Source: Methanobacteriota archaeon
GTDB lineage: Archaea; Altiarchaeota; Altiarchaeia; IMC4; QMZM01
DNA: 6,751 bases
Direction of reading: 5' to 3'
Assembly (NCBI GenBank): GCA_903930485.1
Contig: CAIYYO010000033.1
Coordinates: forward strand, 1 to 6,751
The translations under genes and the position numbers were made by a program. Position 1 is the first letter of the stretch. The number at the start of each line of letters is the position of its first letter. Of the stretch, positions 1-4,983 are shown piece by piece. The notes under the pieces are model-generated. The model was given only the letters and a program-made list of their open reading frames with translations. It searched no databases and was not told where the DNA came from.

Positions 1-378
1 GGTTTCGATCGGCTTTATGGTGTTCGCGTATATTATCTTGTCCCATATCCAATCCTGCCTTTCCTTGTCGGGCATGTCCTTGATGTGGTCGTATACTATC
101 ATGTACTCCGGCATGGAGGCAACGTCGAAGCTCGCACCCATGTCGTAGAGGGTCTTTACGATCTCCGGATTCGTGTTAGCCTTTACCGCGTAGTATATCT
201 GGACGCTGGGAAGATTCTCCTTGAATTCTTTGTAGTTCTGCCTGATTTTCTCGTGATCGATGACGAAGATGGGCGTGCCGTGCTCTTTTGTTAGATCCTG
301 CAGCAGTTGTTTTTGGACGGGGTCTATGTGGGGCACTCCGTTGTCGGGCTTTTTTGTCTCCTTTTTTGCTTCGTCCAT
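1..378 (-). CDS. PLP-dependent ornithine/lysine-type decarboxylase, N-terminal part (runs off left edge)
   Basis: An open frame of 126 codons starts at ATG 378-376 and continues past position 1. The protein is the start of an alanine-racemase-fold (fold type III) amino-acid decarboxylase. After a charged N-terminal extension of about 20 residues comes the barrel start GTPIFVID (34-41), then YYAVKAN (62-68), in which K66 is the expected Schiff-base lysine for pyridoxal phosphate. FDVAS (84-88) and YANTIKP (117-123) follow; they resemble the FDVAS and GNTIKK blocks of bacterial ornithine/lysine decarboxylases more than diaminopimelate decarboxylases. Likely reaction: ornithine to putrescine plus CO2, in the cytoplasm. 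The nearby homospermidine synthase, which uses putrescine, supports this. Substrate residues near the C-terminus lie outside the window, so lysine, arginine or carboxynorspermidine decarboxylase is not excluded. No Shine-Dalgarno site precedes the ATG, and a TATA-like box lies about 30 bp upstream, so initiation is probably leaderless or nearly so. Confidence 0.85.
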   Translation of the reverse strand, partial: MDEAKKETKKPDNGVPHIDPVQKQLLQDLTKEHGTPIFVIDHEKIRQNYKEFKENLPSVQIYYAVKANTNPEIVKTLYDMGASFDVASMPEYMIVYDHIKDMPDKERQDWIWDKIIYANTIKPIET

Positions 379-407
379 TGTTGTATGAATGACTAGGAAA
401 AACGCAC

Positions 408-414
408 TTATTAA
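408..414 (-). promoter_or_regulatory. TATA-like box of the decarboxylase gene
   Basis: On the minus strand the sequence reads GTTAATAAG, preceded by GAAGCC as a possible BRE-like stretch. Its centre is about 33 bp upstream of the ATG, which puts the transcription start a few bases before the start codon. A T-tract terminator lies upstream of this box, so the decarboxylase is probably transcribed separately from rubrerythrin. This is inferred from archaeal promoter spacing only. Confidence 0.45.
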
Positions 415-457
415 CGGCTTCGAGGAATTAGGAAAACGTTATGCTGCGCAGTTAAGG

Positions 458-472
458 AAAAAAATAAAAAAA
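458..472 (-). terminator. U-rich terminator after rubrerythrin
   Basis: On the minus strand, nine bases after the rubrerythrin stop, there are two runs of seven T separated by one A. Archaeal transcription commonly ends at such T-tracts without a hairpin, and no strong stem is seen just before it. It would end the hss-rubrerythrin transcript before the decarboxylase promoter. Confidence 0.55.
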
Positions 473-481
473 TGGATGAAA

Positions 482-1057
482 TCAGTAGTTTTCGGCCTGT
501 AGCTCGTAGTACGCCTGCGGATGCTTGCATGCCGGACAAGTCTTCGGAGCTTCCTTTCCTTCGTGCACGTAGCCGCAGTTCCTGCATTTCCACTTGGTCG
601 ATTCGTCCTTCTTGTAGACAGAGCCCTTCTTTACGTTCTCCAGGAGCTTCCTGTACCTCTTTTCGTGGTTCTCTTCCACGTCCCCTATCTCTTTGAAGGC
701 TGTTGCGACCTCCGGGAATCCTTCTTTTCTCGCAGTATTTTCGAATTCAGGGTACAGCTTCGAATACTCCATCCTCTCCCCGTCCGCTGCGGCAAGCAGG
801 TTTTCCGCGGTCGTACCAATCCTTCCCGCCGGATATGCCGCAGTTATCTCAACGTCCCCTCCCTCCAGGAACTTGAAAAAGATCTTCGCGTGCTCTTTTT
901 CGTTCTCCGCAGTCTCGAGGAATATGCCGCTGATCTGCTCAAAGCCTTCTTTCTTGGCTGCCGACGCAAAAAAAGTGTACCTGTTCCTTGCCTGGCTTTC
1001 GCCTGCAAACGCTTTGAGAAGATTTTTCTCAGTCAAACTCCCTTTAAGTTTTGCCAT
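482..1057 (-). CDS. rbr: Rubrerythrin
   Basis: This is a 191-residue rubrerythrin, a cytoplasmic non-haem di-iron protein that reduces hydrogen peroxide to water with electrons from rubredoxin or a similar donor. Residues 1-145 form the ferritin-like four-helix domain with all expected iron ligands: E20, E53-x-x-H56, E94, E97 and E128-x-x-H131. Residues 155-191 form a rubredoxin-like domain with C158-x-x-C161 and C174-P-A-C177 for the FeS4 site. Length and domain order match the classical two-domain form, so the gene looks intact. The ATG at 1057 is preceded by GGTGG at a usable distance, as expected for a downstream gene in an archaeal operon. It lies 26 bp after homospermidine synthase and is probably co-transcribed with it. 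Its presence suggests an anaerobe or microaerophile that meets peroxide. Identification is very secure; the electron donor is unknown. Confidence 0.97.
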   Translation of the reverse strand: MAKLKGSLTEKNLLKAFAGESQARNRYTFFASAAKKEGFEQISGIFLETAENEKEHAKIFFKFLEGGDVEITAAYPAGRIGTTAENLLAAADGERMEYSKLYPEFENTARKEGFPEVATAFKEIGDVEENHEKRYRKLLENVKKGSVYKKDESTKWKCRNCGYVHEGKEAPKTCPACKHPQAYYELQAENY

Positions 1058-1062
1058 TTTTT

Positions 1063-1067
1063 ACCAC
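1063..1067 (-). promoter_or_regulatory. Shine-Dalgarno site of rubrerythrin
   Basis: The minus strand reads GGTGG followed by TAAAAA and the ATG. GGTG can pair with the CACC of the archaeal 16S rRNA 3' end. It supports the start at 1057 and translation from within a shared hss-rbr mRNA. Confidence 0.6.
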
Positions 1068-1083
1068 CGATATGATTTAGAAT

Positions 1084-2526
1084 TCAGCGGACAAAAAGGA
1101 AGTTCTTGAACTGCCAGACGTCTTCCTTGTCGTAGTCGTTCTCGGGATTCTCCCTGAAATAGACCGCCCGGTTCTTGAGCGGCGTCCAGTCAGAGGGCCC
1201 GGAATAGAATTCGCCCAGGTAGGGCTTAGCTATCTTGAGCACATAGTCGTGCGGGATGTCGTCAGGCAGGCAGAATCCCTTCTTGGGGTTCTCTATCATC
1301 CACATGACAGCTGTCACGACGCCGAGGGCTACCTGTATCGTAGTCGCGTTCTGTCCTGGGGCGAGCTTCCTTGCCCCCTCAATCGACAGGATACTGCCGC
1401 ACCACCATGAATTATAGGGATGGCCCATGAGCAGCGCGCCAAGTATGTCTGCCCCGGATGTGATCTCCTTGTCGTCCATTATCCGCAGGCGCGACTGCAT
1501 CTCGTAGTTCCTGCACCTTAGTTCGTGAAGCGAAACTATCGTCGCGTCGCACGGCATATACGCGTAGTGGACCGTCGGCCTGTATACAGCCTTCCCGTCC
1601 TTCCATACGGTCCATCTGTCCGAGAGCCCGAAGGCTTCGCCGTGGCGGATCACCATGCCGACTATCTCATGGAACGGTATCCATGACCGTACCCAGGTGT
1701 TCATTCCCATCTGGGCGAGCATGATCTGGTTCTTGGGACCGGTCCTGGGCTTGTGAGCCAGTTTCGGAACCGTTTTCTCGTGAGTGCCCCATCCCATTTC
1801 CGCAGGAGCGGTGCCTTCCTCGCGCAGGCCTTCTATGCTCCAGGTGCCCACGAATTCGTCGACTTCTTTCGGCTTGTCCGATATTTGGGTGTCTCGCTCC
1901 GAGCAGTGTATGACCTTTATTCCGACTTCCATCGCGAGCTCGTTATACTTCTTCTCGGCAAGGAGTTTTTTTATCCTGTCGGGATTCTTGGCCTTCCGGT
2001 CCTTGACCATCCTGTTCGCGATGTCGACGAGCCCTTGTTTTGCGAAATGCGAAATCAGCCCTGGGTTCGCGCCGTGGTCTACAACGAACGTGGCCGCATT
2101 CTTCCAGTCTTTGGTTAGTTCGCGGAGCTTCATCTGCCGGCTGTATAAAGACTTTTCCACGGGATCGGCGGTGAACCTTTCTTTGTAAGAATCCCATACC
2201 TCGACGGAGGTGTTCACGTACAAGACATCGTGCTCGTGGCACCATTTGACTATCTCGCAGCAGTCTATGTTCCAGGCGAGGTCGATCAGCAGCCCGCCCG
2301 GCGCAAGGTAGTCCGAGAGTATGTGGTCAAGCTCTTCGGGAGTCACTTTCCGCTGGAAGAACCGCAATCCTTTGACTGTCCATGGCGCAAGCTCCTTGGA
2401 TTTGTCTTCGAAGTCTATGATAGTTATATTTTCAAGAGGTGTCTTCACGTGCTTGAGAAGTATCGGCAACGTGCACTTCGCCACTGCGCCGTAGCCGATT
2501 ATCAGGACCTTTTTTTCGTATTCCAT
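1084..2526 (-). CDS. hss: Homospermidine synthase, bacterial type
   Basis: This 480-residue protein belongs to the NAD-dependent homospermidine synthase family, whose fold is related to saccharopine dehydrogenase. It joins two putrescine molecules (or putrescine and spermidine) into sym-homospermidine with release of ammonia, using NAD+ as a bound redox cofactor. An N-terminal Rossmann segment starts with KVLIIGYGAVAK (6-17). Family blocks follow: LIDLAWNIDCCEIV (80-93), HGANPG (151-156), EMGWGTHE (243-250), RHGEAFG (294-300) and VHYAYMPCDATIVSLHEL (319-336). These match, in order and nearly in position, the enzyme known from Blastochloris viridis, including the conserved HGANPG, GWGTHE and RHGE segments that surround its active site. 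The length is normal for the family, and no frameshift is seen. Rubrerythrin follows after 26 bp and a putrescine-forming decarboxylase lies beyond. Archaea more often make polyamines from agmatine, so this gene was perhaps acquired from bacteria; that is inference. Confidence 0.94.
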   Translation of the reverse strand: MEYEKKVLIIGYGAVAKCTLPILLKHVKTPLENITIIDFEDKSKELAPWTVKGLRFFQRKVTPEELDHILSDYLAPGGLLIDLAWNIDCCEIVKWCHEHDVLYVNTSVEVWDSYKERFTADPVEKSLYSRQMKLRELTKDWKNAATFVVDHGANPGLISHFAKQGLVDIANRMVKDRKAKNPDRIKKLLAEKKYNELAMEVGIKVIHCSERDTQISDKPKEVDEFVGTWSIEGLREEGTAPAEMGWGTHEKTVPKLAHKPRTGPKNQIMLAQMGMNTWVRSWIPFHEIVGMVIRHGEAFGLSDRWTVWKDGKAVYRPTVHYAYMPCDATIVSLHELRCRNYEMQSRLRIMDDKEITSGADILGALLMGHPYNSWWCGSILSIEGARKLAPGQNATTIQVALGVVTAVMWMIENPKKGFCLPDDIPHDYVLKIAKPYLGEFYSGPSDWTPLKNRAVYFRENPENDYDKEDVWQFKNFLFVR

Positions 2527-2554
2527 TTCTTCCGTAGGGTTATCATTGATTTTG

Positions 2555-2564
2555 AATAAAAAAA
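2555..2564 (-). promoter_or_regulatory. T-rich promoter element or terminator upstream of hss
   Basis: The minus strand reads TTTTTTTATTC about 30-38 bp before the hss ATG, a suitable distance for a TATA-like box with a very short leader. Only a weak GGAAG lies two bases before the ATG, too close for a good Shine-Dalgarno site. The same T-tract could instead stop transcription from the 56-residue gene upstream. The sequence cannot decide between the two. Confidence 0.35.
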
Positions 2565-2573
2565 GGTCAGAAG

Positions 2574-2586
2574 GAGAACATTTCTC
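2574..2586. repeat. Short inverted repeat between the 56-residue gene and hss
   Basis: GAGAA and TTCTC flank a CAT spacer, forming a small perfect palindrome 48 bp before the hss start. It could be a regulator half-site pair or the stem of a weak terminator, since a T-tract follows it on the minus strand. It is short enough to arise by chance. Confidence 0.25.
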
Positions 2587-2613
2587 TAAGTGCGGGAATA
2601 AAACTTTTTGATT

Positions 2614-2784
2614 TTATTTCGTGGAGATGCTCCTTTCAGGCTTGGGTTCTTTCATGTCCACTATCTCCCCGCTGACTTCCCCGAATAGTACGAGCTGTTC
2701 CAGAGGCGTCAGCATGGTCTCATCCGCGTGCCCGGCGCATATGTCTTTTAAGCGCCTGATCTTTTTGTCCGCTTCAGCCAGCAT
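2614..2784 (-). CDS. Small protein of unknown function (56 residues)
   Basis: A frame of 56 codons runs from ATG 2784-2782 to TAA 2616-2614. GGTGG lies nine bases before the ATG and TATA-like boxes lie further upstream, so it has proper start signals. I do not recognise the protein. Residues 1-18 are a strongly charged likely helix (ADKKIRRLKD), and residues 26-44 (LTPLEQLVLFGEVSGEIVD) look like a second amphipathic helix. The tail (45-56) is polar with Pro and Lys. It has one cysteine (C16), no membrane segment and no signal peptide, so it is probably a small cytoplasmic helical-hairpin protein. It lies 87 bp upstream of homospermidine synthase on the same strand and could be co-transcribed if the intervening T-tract is not a terminator. 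A competing 71-codon frame on the opposite strand has no recognisable features and less convincing start signals. Confidence 0.6.
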   Translation of the reverse strand: MLAEADKKIRRLKDICAGHADETMLTPLEQLVLFGEVSGEIVDMKEPKPERSISTK

Positions 2785-2793
2785 TTTTTTCTT

Positions 2794-2798
2794 CCACC
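2794..2798 (-). promoter_or_regulatory. Shine-Dalgarno site of the 56-residue gene
   Basis: The minus strand reads GGTGGAAGAAAAAA and then ATG. The same GGTGG precedes rubrerythrin, which supports a real translation start on this strand. Confidence 0.5.
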
Positions 2799-2802
2799 AG
2801 AG

Positions 2803-2829
2803 ATTATATAGGAATCCGGTTAATAAATC
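2803..2829 (-). promoter_or_regulatory. TATA-like boxes of the 56-residue gene
   Basis: Two AT-rich boxes are visible on the minus strand: TTTATTAA at about 2821-2828 and TATATAAT at 2803-2810. The outer one would start transcription near 2800 and keep the GGTGG site in the leader, so it fits better. The inner one would give a leaderless message. Confidence 0.4.
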
Positions 2830-2856
2830 AGATTAAAAAATTTTCTCCAGGAGACG

Positions 2857-2864
2857 ATATTTAT
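2857..2864 (+). promoter_or_regulatory. TATA-like box of the cysteine-rich secreted protein
   Basis: The plus strand reads ATATTTATT with its centre about 31 bp before the ATG at 2892. This predicts a transcript starting at or within a few bases of the start codon. There is no Shine-Dalgarno site, which fits leaderless translation. The box lies back to back with the promoter of the minus-strand 56-residue gene. Confidence 0.5.
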
Positions 2865-2891
2865 TCTTGGGATGCGTCTTATGACCTTATC

Positions 2892-3302
2892 ATGAGCGCG
2901 AAGTTTTTGCTTATATTCGTGCTGCTCGGGATGGTTTTGTTCCTTGCACTCTCGAGCAGGCAGGTCGTATGTAATCCGCCTTATATCTTCATAGGCACAG
3001 ACTGCTGCCTGGACCAGAACAACAACAGCATCTGCGACCGCGACGAATACATCTCTTCGACTGCTGCGATGACCACGACCACCGTCGACGTTTGCTCGGC
3101 GTTGACGGGCTCGGAAAGAGACAAATGCCTTGAGGAACGCTCCAGGCAGGGCTTTCTCCAGAAATGCCTCGACAGGTGCGACAGCATATCTCTAGGGTGC
3201 AGGGAGATCTGCAGGGGTAAGTGGCTCCCGAGCGAGAAAGACGATTGCACGAGCCGCTGTTTTTCTGATTACAGGTCCTGCACCCTCGACTGCCAGCTAT
3301 AA
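2892..3302 (+). CDS. Secreted cysteine-rich protein with EF-hand-like loop and twin CX3C modules
   Basis: This 136-residue protein of unknown function is probably exported. Residues 1-22 are a hydrophobic signal peptide or membrane anchor (K4, then LLIFVLLGMVLFLALSS); C27 follows soon after. Residues 31-52 carry DCC (37-39) and an EF-hand-like loop with D41, N43, N45, D49 and E52 placed as calcium ligands, with C48 inside it. A Thr-rich linker (57-65) separates this from a helical, charged C-terminal part. That part has C68-x10-C79 and then two 16-residue modules of identical spacing, C-x3-C-x6-C-x3-C, at 92-107 and 119-134. The 14 cysteines are an even number and suit disulfides outside the cell. 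The DCCLDxNxNxxCDxDE motif is, from memory, shared with many surface proteins of DPANN-type archaea. A role in cell-surface structure or ion binding is possible, but no function can be assigned. Confidence 0.85.
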   Translation: MSAKFLLIFVLLGMVLFLALSSRQVVCNPPYIFIGTDCCLDQNNNSICDRDEYISSTAAMTTTTVDVCSALTGSERDKCLEERSRQGFLQKCLDRCDSISLGCREICRGKWLPSEKDDCTSRCFSDYRSCTLDCQL

Positions 3303-3332
3303 TCGGGTAAGGGCGTGATTTAAGCTTTCGGT

Positions 3333-3341
3333 GTATTATAT
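3333..3341 (+). promoter_or_regulatory. TATA-like box of the cation efflux gene
   Basis: The plus strand reads GTATTATATTTG, with its centre about 23 bp before ATG 3360. The predicted transcript start falls at about that ATG, so a leaderless message is likely. The box overlaps the possible TTG start at 3342, which argues against that longer version. Confidence 0.5.
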
Positions 3342-3359
3342 TTGTACAAACCAGCCATC

Positions 3360-4262
3360 ATGGATGATTATCAAACAGCTCTTGGCGCAAAAAAGAAGCT
3401 GCAGGCAGCGTCCTTTTCCCTTGCCGTCAACGTTCTGCTTATCCTGCTTAAGCTTTCAGTCGTTTACGTTACCGGAAGCCTTGCGATCCTGGCGGAACTT
3501 TTGCATTCATTCTTCGACATGCTCGCGAGCATTTTCGCCTACGCCGGCATCAGGAAGGCGCAGGAGCCGGCCGACGATTCGCATTTATTCGGCCATGAAA
3601 AATTCGAGAACCTGTCATCGCTTGCCCAGACCGTCCTAATAGTGATAACCAGCTTTGTGATCATCTATGAAGCGTATGGCCGGATACTTAAACCCGTAAA
3701 GGTCGAATCCTCCGAGCTCGGCCTCGCAGTCATGGTCTTGACGATAATAATCGACTACTCCCTTGCAAAATATCTCCACAAGACGAGTAAGGACTATGGG
3801 AGCGTCGCCCTGGAAGCCGATGCATATCATTTCTCGACAGACTTGTGGGGGGCGGTATCGGTGATAGTCGGACTCGTGTTCGTGGCACTGGGCTTCCCGG
3901 TATTCGACTCCATAGCGGCGATAGCGGTCGCCATATTGATGCTCTGGATATCCTATCACCTCGGCATCAAGGCCATCCATGCCCTGACTGACATGAGCCC
4001 GCCCAAGAAAGTGATAGACCGGATCTCCGAGAGCGTTTCCTCGACGAACGGTGTCGAATCCTTCCATAAGCTACGGGTAAGGCAGGCAGGGAGCAAGTAC
4101 CTCGTTGAAGTGCACATACAGGTGTCGCCGAAAAAGTCGGTCGAGGAAGGACATTACATAGGGCACGAGGTCAACGAACGCGTGATAAAGGACTTGCCGG
4201 ACGTCAAGGAAGTCACGGTGCACGTGGAACCCAAGACCCCGAGATTCAGGAGGAAGATCTAG
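3360..4262 (+). CDS. Cation diffusion facilitator transporter, zinc-type
   Basis: This 300-residue CDF-family protein is a cell-membrane antiporter that exports divalent metal (probably Zn2+) in exchange for protons. About six membrane segments occupy residues 15-205, and a cytoplasmic domain fills 215-295. The metal residues align with E. coli YiiP at a constant offset of +4: transport site H49-x3-D53 in helix 2 and H157-x3-D161 in helix 5; loop site D72/D73, H75 and H79; and C-terminal site H236, H252, H265, with H288/E290 near the end. The YiiP residue D45 is His here, giving the HD-HD arrangement linked in the family to zinc preference over cadmium. ATG 3360 was chosen over TTG 3342 because the TATA box sits just upstream of it. 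The stop is 1 bp from the stop of the converging MgtC-like gene. Family assignment is secure; metal choice is inferred. Confidence 0.94.
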   Translation: MDDYQTALGAKKKLQAASFSLAVNVLLILLKLSVVYVTGSLAILAELLHSFFDMLASIFAYAGIRKAQEPADDSHLFGHEKFENLSSLAQTVLIVITSFVIIYEAYGRILKPVKVESSELGLAVMVLTIIIDYSLAKYLHKTSKDYGSVALEADAYHFSTDLWGAVSVIVGLVFVALGFPVFDSIAAIAVAILMLWISYHLGIKAIHALTDMSPPKKVIDRISESVSSTNGVESFHKLRVRQAGSKYLVEVHIQVSPKKSVEEGHYIGHEVNERVIKDLPDVKEVTVHVEPKTPRFRRKI

Positions 4263-4263
4263 C

Positions 4264-4908
4264 CTATTCTATCCGGCATTCTGCGAACCATTCTTGTTCA
4301 ACAAGCCTCTTGGGGATCATCTCTATCTCCCCCCTTGCGCCTTCTATAAGGTATGTCATACACATCCTGCCTTTTTCCTTGTCTAAATGGGCGTGGAGCG
4401 GCTTGCATTTTCTCGTCGCTATGAGGTCGCGTATCGTTTTTTCGTCCATTATCCTGTTGGCGCAGACGGTTATCTTCCGTTGATGCGTGCCGGCTCCCCT
4501 TTTCTCAAGGAATTTGTCGTACAGGACCACCATCCAGGCCAGGAGGTACATGGAGAACCCTATCAGGTATTGACCGACGCCGATCACGAGACCGAATATC
4601 GCGAAGAGCCATATGCTGGCCGCCGTCGTGAAGCCGAATATCTTGTCCGTCGTCTTTATCAGGGCACCTGCCCCGAGGAAGCCGATGCCGGTCACAATGG
4701 CCGAAAGCAGCGGCACCGGGTTTTCCGCCGGGTTATCCTGGCTGAGCGAGAGCGCAGTTATGGCCAGGCCGCAGGAACCTATCGCTACGAAGGTGAACGT
4801 CCCGAAGCTTATGGGCTTGTGCGCCTTCTGCCGCTCTATCCCGAAAAGCAGCGATAGGACGAACGTTACCGCGAACCTTAGAAGTATGTCGGAAGTCTCC
4901 ATCTCCAT
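4264..4908 (-). CDS. MgtC/SapB family membrane protein
   Basis: This 214-residue protein with the MgtC/SapB fold sits in the cell membrane. Family members help cells cope with low magnesium or acid and affect membrane energetics; they are not proven magnesium transporters. Family marks are GIERQ (23-27, the conserved Gx-E-R block after helix 1), GIGFLGAGALIK (74-85) and FGFTTAASIWLFA (91-103). Four or five membrane segments lie within residues 5-130. Residues 145-214 form a soluble tail with likely alternating strands and helices (RKITVCANRI, then EIEMIPKRLVEQ), resembling the C-terminal domain of some longer members. An upstream in-frame ATG at 4974 would add 22 residues encoded by AT-rich promoter DNA. 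ATG 4908 fits the TATA box at 4927-4941 and puts the protein start right before helix 1, so it is preferred; ATG 4902 is also possible. It converges with the CDF gene and diverges from the hexuloisomerase gene. Confidence 0.9.
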   Translation of the reverse strand: MEMETSDILLRFAVTFVLSLLFGIERQKAHKPISFGTFTFVAIGSCGLAITALSLSQDNPAENPVPLLSAIVTGIGFLGAGALIKTTDKIFGFTTAASIWLFAIFGLVIGVGQYLIGFSMYLLAWMVVLYDKFLEKRGAGTHQRKITVCANRIMDEKTIRDLIATRKCKPLHAHLDKEKGRMCMTYLIEGARGEIEMIPKRLVEQEWFAECRIE

Positions 4909-4926
4909 AGGACATTCGATTACGGC

Positions 4927-4941
4927 GATAAAAATATTTAA
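4927..4941 (-). promoter_or_regulatory. TATA-like box of the MgtC-like gene
   Basis: The minus strand reads TTAAATATTTTTATC, centred about 27 bp before ATG 4908. It predicts a leaderless or near-leaderless transcript and supports the shorter start. It lies inside the 75-bp region shared with the divergent plus-strand gene, so the two promoters may affect each other. Confidence 0.5.
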
Positions 4942-4944
4942 TGA

Positions 4945-4968
4945 TTTTTTTTTATTTTTCTTAAGGAG
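4945..4968 (+). promoter_or_regulatory. T-tract and AAGGAG upstream of the hexuloisomerase gene
   Basis: A T-rich stretch (4945-4959) sits about 30 bp before ATG 4984 and could act as a weak TATA box for a leaderless message. AAGGAG at 4963-4968 is a perfect Shine-Dalgarno core but lies 15 bases from ATG 4984, too far for good use. It directly abuts ATG 4969, which opens a two-codon frame ending at TAA. If transcription starts instead from the AATATTTAA at about 4933-4941, this site would lie at the 5' end of the leader. Confidence 0.35.
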
Positions 4969-4983
4969 ATGCAATAATTAAAC

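Noticed and set aside
521..1109. Long plus-strand open frames opposite rubrerythrin
   Set aside because: The minus-strand rubrerythrin has every iron ligand; the plus-strand frames show no domain and arise from its codon bias.
1753..2559. Plus-strand open frames opposite homospermidine synthase
   Set aside because: They lie antisense to a well-conserved full-length enzyme and have no recognisable motif or start signal.
2574..2586. GAGAA-CAT-TTCTC as a firm operator
   Set aside because: A 5-bp palindrome is expected by chance in a window this size; listed only as a low-confidence repeat.
2621..2836. Plus-strand 71-codon frame opposite the 56-residue gene
   Set aside because: No Shine-Dalgarno site, Ser-rich shadow-like composition, and it runs through the minus-strand promoter boxes. 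Kept only as an alternative.
3342..3359. TTG start adding six residues to the CDF transporter
   Set aside because: It overlaps the TATA-like box; ATG 3360 has the right spacing for a leaderless start.
4909..4974. N-terminal extension of the MgtC-like protein from ATG 4974
   Set aside because: The extra 22 residues come from AT-rich promoter DNA and are Lys-rich with no family counterpart.
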